NCBI GenBank assembly: GCA_023078685.1
Contig: JALGAS010000005.1
Span: 1,674,001 to 1,738,000, forward strand
Length of the DNA: 64,000 nt
Source: Neopestalotiopsis rosae
Lineage: Eukaryota > Ascomycota > Sordariomycetes > Amphisphaeriales > Sporocadaceae
Direction: 5' to 3'
Positions 58,365-64,000 of the stretch are shown here, in pieces. Below the pieces are notes generated by a model that did not search any database, was not told the origin of the DNA, and saw only the letters and a program-made list of their open reading frames with translations. Every line of letters starts with the position of its first letter. Position 1 is the stretch's first letter. A program made the position numbers and the translations under genes.

Positions 58365-60868
58365 CCTGCCAACCTGAGAAGATTGGAACAGGAAAATGTG
58401 GTCTAAAGGAAACAAAAAGAGTCTAGGCAGTATGCTGGAATAGCAGCAAGTTGGAAGATGAATGCTGGCACTATGCCTCGTCGTCCGAAGCATAAAACGT
58501 GAGAGGCGCAATGATACCCATGATGCGTTTATATAATTTGAATCTGTACTCTGGGAGGAACGACCATCATTGCAGTGTTCAAGGTGAGACTGTCATCTGG
58601 ACACGAAATGCGACTACTTTGATGAAAGTGTGACGGCATCAAGGCGGCCTACGCGAGGAAGTCACAAAGGTATGCACGTTGTACCGTACCTCCCATGGAG
58701 CGACTGAATACTTGCGGATAATTACCTACCGATCATTAAAGTCGGTCTTCGTGTAGTCACCAGTATCAATACAAGACCTGCGACACATGCTCTGATGGAA
58801 GAGGTCGCCAAAGACAGCAAAATAGCAACTAGCATTGACCTAGCTATTTTGAATATGATCTCTAGTGCCCTAGGAAAGATGTACGAGGTCTAGAACTAAG
58901 ATATATGCGATCATGAACACCTTGAAATCCCACAACAAATGTCTTTTGGCGGTTGTCCGAGTGGGCAAAAATATGGCAGCCGCGATCGTACAATCCGTCT
59001 GTACGCAGCCAGTTTTGCAACCTTTTTCCCCACCTGCAGCGGACCACCCAACGACATCCTTATCAGACTCAATGGTTGTACAGGGCGGCAAGATGCATTT
59101 CGAATCATGACCTCTCATTTCTGCTAATACTTGTAGCCGTATGAAAGCACTGTACCTGGGGAGGACATTGTCTTGACCTCATGGACATGACCTTTTAGCG
59201 AAATGCAAATCCTTTCCTGAGCAATTGAGCAATCCAGAAACGAAAAGGTGTGTTTCGTCTTAACCATCTATGCTATGTTTTCGGATTGAGGACCATGTTG
59301 ACTTTTGCCATTTCGACACAATCAAATAAATTTTGGTCGCAAGCTCAATCGAGGTAGCATGCGCGACATCTAGGGGACAATACAAAACTTGCATAACGGC
59401 CACAACCCAAGGTAGATATCGAGAATCCAGTTTCATATTTCATACAATCACAGAATAGATGTCTACACCTTCTCATGATGAACATGCAAATTACCAGAAC
59501 TGCTTGTAGATAGCGATATTGCGCGAACCTTTTTGATTTGACAGACTTTCCGTACCAACTATTTCAGAAACGCTGACTTCCAAGTTTGGCTTTTAGGTTG
59601 TTAAATAGAGTATCGTGGCTTTATGTAAATACTGAAATGATCTACTTCAAGTATTGAGGCAGGTTGAGGCAGATACCAAGTATAGTGGGAGAAAGTTATT
59701 ACCGACCCTAATCAATGTGGCGTGGGGGTCAGGCGTACTCGTAGAGATACTTAGGGTTAAGGGTCAGTCTCGACGTCATCAAAACTTGTTACTGTAGGCA
59801 TTGAAGAATATGAACAATTCAGTAAAAAATGCAGGAGTTATGCCTAGAGTATAACAACAAGTAAAGCACCCATGGTGAGTGAGGCAGAGTATAGAGAGAC
59901 GCTGTCAACCAATAACAAAGGGGCTGGAACCCTGCCCTCGAATGAGACAATACCATCCGCATCCGCAGACGGAGTAATCTGTAGACCAATTGCCTTAGTC
60001 GCGGGCCACTAGCGATAGAGCGTAAAAAGCCCCTAGTGCACTATAATTGCCGAGGCTAGGTCCGATCTGCATCTGACATTGGCAACCGCCATTCACATCG
60101 GAGAGATACTTTTTCCAAAAAGACTAACTTGGCATTGTACTCTGTCTTGCCAACGTTGGACTGACGAGAACGTCTTGCCTAATCCATCCTTGCTCTATCG
60201 GCTTCCAAAGGTTGCAACCTTTGCGGTATCAGAATCCGGATTCACTTGTCCTGTCCCTTGACCCATGCGGCTCAAGTCTTGTGGCTCCCGACCCTTCCGC
60301 GATTCAGGTCAACAAAAAAAAGGCCTCACAAAGGCTCTGGAAACGCAAATTGGTATATCAATGATGGGATTTCTTACGGCGACTTGACATCATTCCTATA
60401 TCACTAGGATATCCTGGCGTGAGGGGTAGCTAAACCACTATATTGTTAGCTATAGCTGGCATGGATCTGGGTTGTCACTACTCGGAGCCGACCTCCCACT
60501 AACATACTTAGCAGCACAACATCCATGGGATGGGCACAGCATCTCAGCGACAGCCGCTCGGTAGACTGCTCCGAGGACTGCAGAAACAGTCTCTAGACCG
60601 GGGAGGATAATTCTTGTATTTCTACCTTGCTATATGCAGCTAATCGGGACGGCATGGAGATGTCGTCATGTAGTTTAGTCCTGCCATGTGCTTTTCCATG
60701 GGATATGGGGATTGCCCAGATGCCGCATTGAATCTTGAGGGAGTCTCATATAAGACGGCCATTTGCCATAACCAATTCAGGAGAATTGTCCTTTGTTGCA
60801 ATCCAAGTTCATTGTCCGTCTTGTCGATCGCCTCCTGAAATCACCTTGACTAATTCCCGGTTCAAAAG
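58365..60868. other. 2.5-kb intergenic
   Basis: No supported gene; overlapping 60-80 codon frames at 58862-59144 on both strands appear random. A TATA-like CATATAAG lies at about 60748, some 120 bp before the next ATG. Confidence 0.55.
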
Positions 60869-61324
60869 ATGGCGCCAGTCAGAGAACTAAGCAATTGGCT
60901 TCCCACGCGGTCAATCCCAGAGCTGGCGACCAAGATTATCGCTCGTCAGGTGGCCACGACCACGGTCGTCGCGCCCAACAATAACAATAACAACAACAAC
61001 GGGCTCTCGCCCGGGGCCATCGCGGGTATCGTCATTGGCTCCGTCCTCGGGTTCCTGCTCCTATGCTGGCTGCTCTACTCGTGCTTCAACCTGAGCCGGC
61101 CTCGCAACTGGGGCGAGACGTTTGGCGAAAAGGATACCGTCTACACCCGCTCGCCCAGCCGTCATCGTCACCACCACCATCACCACTCCCACTCGCGGCG
61201 CACCTCCTCGGCTCGTCCCGTCTACGTCGAGACGCGGGGTCGCAGTCCGAGGTCGCCGCAGCCAGTCTACTATGCCCGCGACGTCCGTCGATCGAAGAGA
61301 GATGGTAGAACATACTATGGCTAA
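60869..61324 (+). CDS. single-pass membrane protein with Asn- and His-rich runs
   Basis: Single exon, 151 aa. The outer or luminal part is short (about 45 residues) and carries an eight-Asn run. One membrane segment follows, GAIAGIVIGSVLGFLLLCWLLY (about 49-71), whose GAIAGIVIG pattern is common in fungal mid2-like and other type I proteins. The cytosolic tail is basic, with HHHHHH flanked by Arg/Ser, and SPRSPQPVYY. No cleavable signal peptide is seen, so the segment may act as a signal anchor. The Mid2-like Ser/Thr-rich ectodomain is missing, so the sensor idea is weak. Function unknown. Confidence 0.7.
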   Translation: MAPVRELSNWLPTRSIPELATKIIARQVATTTVVAPNNNNNNNNGLSPGAIAGIVIGSVLGFLLLCWLLYSCFNLSRPRNWGETFGEKDTVYTRSPSRHRHHHHHHSHSRRTSSARPVYVETRGRSPRSPQPVYYARDVRRSKRDGRTYYG

Positions 61325-62505
61325 GACCATATCGGAAACTGAGGAGGGGAGGGCAGACTAATATCACATTATGGGAATCGGTTGGCGAATACTGATGAAC
61401 CATATTTGCACCATGCTATACGATGTTGGAGAACTGGACGAATGTGTGAGTTTTAGAAGTGGGCATTAGCTTGGGGATTCGTCGGCGACGTTGTAATGTT
61501 GCATGATAGGCTATTTGCTGATAGCTTTATGGTAATTGCGTTCATGAATTGATGATAAATATCTGGAGACGTCACTCAAATCCGACATGAAATTGAGATA
61601 CGTGAATGAGAGTGGTTCCGATGTCAAGACATGTGATAACGATCCAGCCATCCTGAGATACAGCATCTTATTGATGTAGATGAGGTTACTATATATCCAC
61701 TCCGTATTGGGTGGAGGATGGATTTGTATATCTTCCCCTACCTGTGCCGACTGACACCTTTGGTCTTATCACATAAATCCCAGCCGTGCATTACACATAT
61801 AGGATGGCAAATGTGGCGTTTGAGAAGAGAGAGCAGAAGAGTGTTACACGCGTCATCGTCCAATTAATTGAATAATTAAAAGTACATGGTGTATTGTATT
61901 GTTGAGTGGCAGATTGTGAGCACATGCATTTCCTTCGTTAGATTGACGCTACACGGCCGGTAGTACATGAAGCTACCACATAGTAGGTCCATCGTTGGAG
62001 CTTGTAAGGACCAGTTCTTCCGAGTATACCAAAGCTCTGAGCTTTGGGGAAAAAGACATCAAGTGGGATTGGCCAATCAGCTTGTTTGGGCAGAAGCGGC
62101 AAACACAAGGAATGCTCCATATGAATTGCTCCAAAGCGGAATGAGAAAACGAAGAAGAATTCTCGAGAAAGCAAACCATTGGGTGTACCTACATCTGCAT
62201 GTATGAGGTAACGTTCAGTAGGCAGTACAGTAGGCACAGTACACTGAGGCAGGCACCACCTGCAAAGACCTTGCATGTCTGGTGCTGCCTAGACCCTAGC
62301 TGCCTCGCCTGCTCTACCTACGTACATTTACTTCATAGGTGCTCGTTAATGCCCCACGTGAGCTGGCGCCTTAGCGCGTTCTTGCAACCTAAATTCCCCA
62401 GATCAGCGACACGTCCCCTCCACCCGTCCGACATTTTGACCTCGAGCTTGCTGGCGGTGCAGCATGATCGTGTCTTGCTTGGCCCGCTGAAAGACGAGCA
62501 GCAGC
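61325..62505. other. intergenic
   Basis: No supported gene. It includes the upstream region of Nbs1; a CACGTG hexamer lies at about 62356. Confidence 0.6.
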
Positions 62506-64000
62506 ATGTGGGTGTTGGAACATGAGGGCGATGCCCTCCAAGGTGAGAAATAAAAGGCGCTTGATTGCTTACCTGTCTCACCCGTCCCATTCTTTCGGCT
62601 GGCTGACCAACTTCTTGCTGCAGGCAAGCGACTCTGGTTGCGCCCGGGCAAGCGCTATCTCTTCGGACGAACCATTGCAGAACGTGAGCAGATACAATGA
62701 TACTTCGCGTCGTATCGCGCTCGATATACTAATGATTTCGACAGCTGGCATGCTCGCGATCCATGGTCAAAAGGCAACGTCCGTTTCCCGCAAACATGTT
62801 ACAATCGAGGTCGATCCGGTCAAAAAAGGCGACTCGGTAGGCTTGATCGCGCATGAGATTTCTCGACATCCTTTAGCTGACGCTGCACAGCAAAAACTAT
62901 CAACCCGATCCAAGGTTACAGTTGAAGATCTCGGGTCAAAGCTCGGTACTACTGTCAATGAGAACAAGATCAAGGGCGCCAAGTATGTCGTCGACCAGGA
63001 AGAAAATGATCTCAAGTTGGGCAACATGTCTGGATTCAAGATAAAATGGTTTCCTGTTGTATTGAGCTTCTCATTTTCCGCCCGAGAACTGGATGCTGGT
63101 GCCCAGACACGATTGCAAGACAACTTTGAGCAACTCGACATTAAATTGCTGGCCGAGATTGACTCCAAATCCACCACACATGTAGTCAACAAGAAGCGCA
63201 ACACTGCCAAAGGACTCCAGGCCCTGATATGCGGCGCACACCTCGTGGATGATGGGTTCATGAACGCATTACTCGAAGTGGCACAGGCCGAGGATCTGGG
63301 TGGGGGTGTCACACGAAGCGCGCTCGAGACAGATTTTGATGCAAACTGGCCCGATGCCATGAAGTACCTGCCAGCACCAGGCAACGAGCCTGTGCAGAGG
63401 CCTGCGGAAGCCTTTGCGCCTGATCCAGCAAGACGCGAGATATTCGATGGCTACACCTTCATCTTCTACGAATCCAAGCAACACGACAGTCTGATAGGGC
63501 CAATAACAGATGGCAAGGGAAAAGCATTATACAAAGAGGTCAAGCCCCACGAAACACAGATTGATGATTTCATTCGTTATGTCAAGACAGTCGCCGGGGA
63601 GAAGGGCTTGGGCGAATTTGAGGATGGCAGCGAAGGTAGAGGTGTTGTCGTGGTGAGATATGTGCCTGCCAATGAGCCTTGGTGGCAGGAATTCTACACG
63701 GCCGTGTCACTGCGTCTGGATCATAGGCTCATTGACCAAAAGGATTTCCTCGATGCAATCCTGGCCTGTGATGCAAGTGGCTTGAGGCGACCTTTGGAGG
63801 TTGAGACACCTGGGCATACGCAGCACGAGCCAGCGGTTTCTGAGCACGCGATGGACGTGGATAATGAGCAGCCGCCAGTAGCCCCTCCAGAGCCGAGAGT
63901 GACACGGCGGCCAGCCCGCACTACTAGAAAAAGATTCAAGGGCTTTGTATCCGATAGCGATTCGGACGGCGACAGCAAAGCTGATATCATGACACCAGAT
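62506..64000 (+). CDS. NBS1: DNA double-strand-break repair protein Nbs1 (nibrin/Xrs2), 5' part
   Basis: Exons 62506-62542, 62624-62683 and 62745 onward, running off the window; about 451 residues are present. Introns are 81 and 61 nt. An N-terminal FHA domain (about 1-120) has LFGRTIAE, SVSRKHVTIEV and VEDLGSKLGTTVNE, the phosphothreonine-binding loops. Tandem BRCT-like repeats follow (about 125-330), with ITHVVN-like TTHVVNKKRNTAKGL and LQALICGAHLVDDGFMNAL. From about residue 400 the chain is disordered and acidic, with KRFKGFVSDSDSDGDSK. Nbs1 is the regulatory subunit of the Mre11-Rad50-Nbs1 complex and recruits ATM/Tel1 to breaks; the Mre11- and ATM-binding motifs should lie past the window end. 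The FHA is split over three exons and is rebuilt only with these junctions. Confidence 0.9.

Overview
The window is nuclear DNA of a filamentous ascomycete (Pezizomycotina, most likely a Sordariomycete; order Hypocreales is my guess from protein resemblance and is untested). The evidence is eukaryotic genes split by short GT-AG introns (mostly 50-140 nt), strong G/C preference at third codon positions in many genes, long AT-richer spacers, GPI-anchored Ser/Thr-rich wall proteins, and typical ascomycete forms of Dsn1, Atf1/AtfA, Gyp1, Hrp1 and Nbs1. There are no operons. I rebuilt exon chains by hand from splice signals and reading-frame continuity, and every model listed as a complete CDS closes in frame.

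Layout. 0.7-7.8 kb: SDH assembly factor SDHAF2 (+), kinetochore subunit Dsn1/Mis13 (-), bZIP factor AtfA (-). 7.8-16.5 kb: mostly gene-free, with one glutathione S-transferase (-). 16.5-24 kb: a Ser/Gly/Ala-repeat GPI protein (+), a polytopic membrane protein (-) whose start codon may stand alone in its first exon, a Cys-rich GPI protein (+), and a coiled-coil gene (+) broken by one in-frame TAG. 24.6-38.8 kb: branched-chain aminotransferase (-), TBC-domain Rab GAP Gyp1 (-) with two microexons, Hrp1-type RRM protein (+) with a 1.1-kb intron, a phytanoyl-CoA dioxygenase-like enzyme (-), and CTP:phosphoethanolamine cytidylyltransferase (+). 38.8-45.1 kb: gene-poor, with one tRNA-Thr(AGU). 45.1-51.5 kb: NmrA-like oxidoreductase (+), ADGF-type adenosine deaminase (-), secreted Pro/Ala-rich protein (-). 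53.9-58.4 kb: UbiA-family prenyltransferase (-), membrane-linked short-chain dehydrogenase (+) and a small secreted protein (-), the nearest thing here to a small metabolic group. 60.9-64 kb: a single-pass membrane protein (+) and the 5' part of the DNA-repair gene Nbs1 (+), which runs off the window.

Most genes are unrelated housekeeping or surface functions set side by side. I found no CRISPR array, intact transposon, rRNA gene or convincing new multi-gene system. The items most worth a second look are the interrupted coiled-coil gene, the microexons, the long stop-bearing intron in the Hrp1 gene, and the UbiA/SDR pair.
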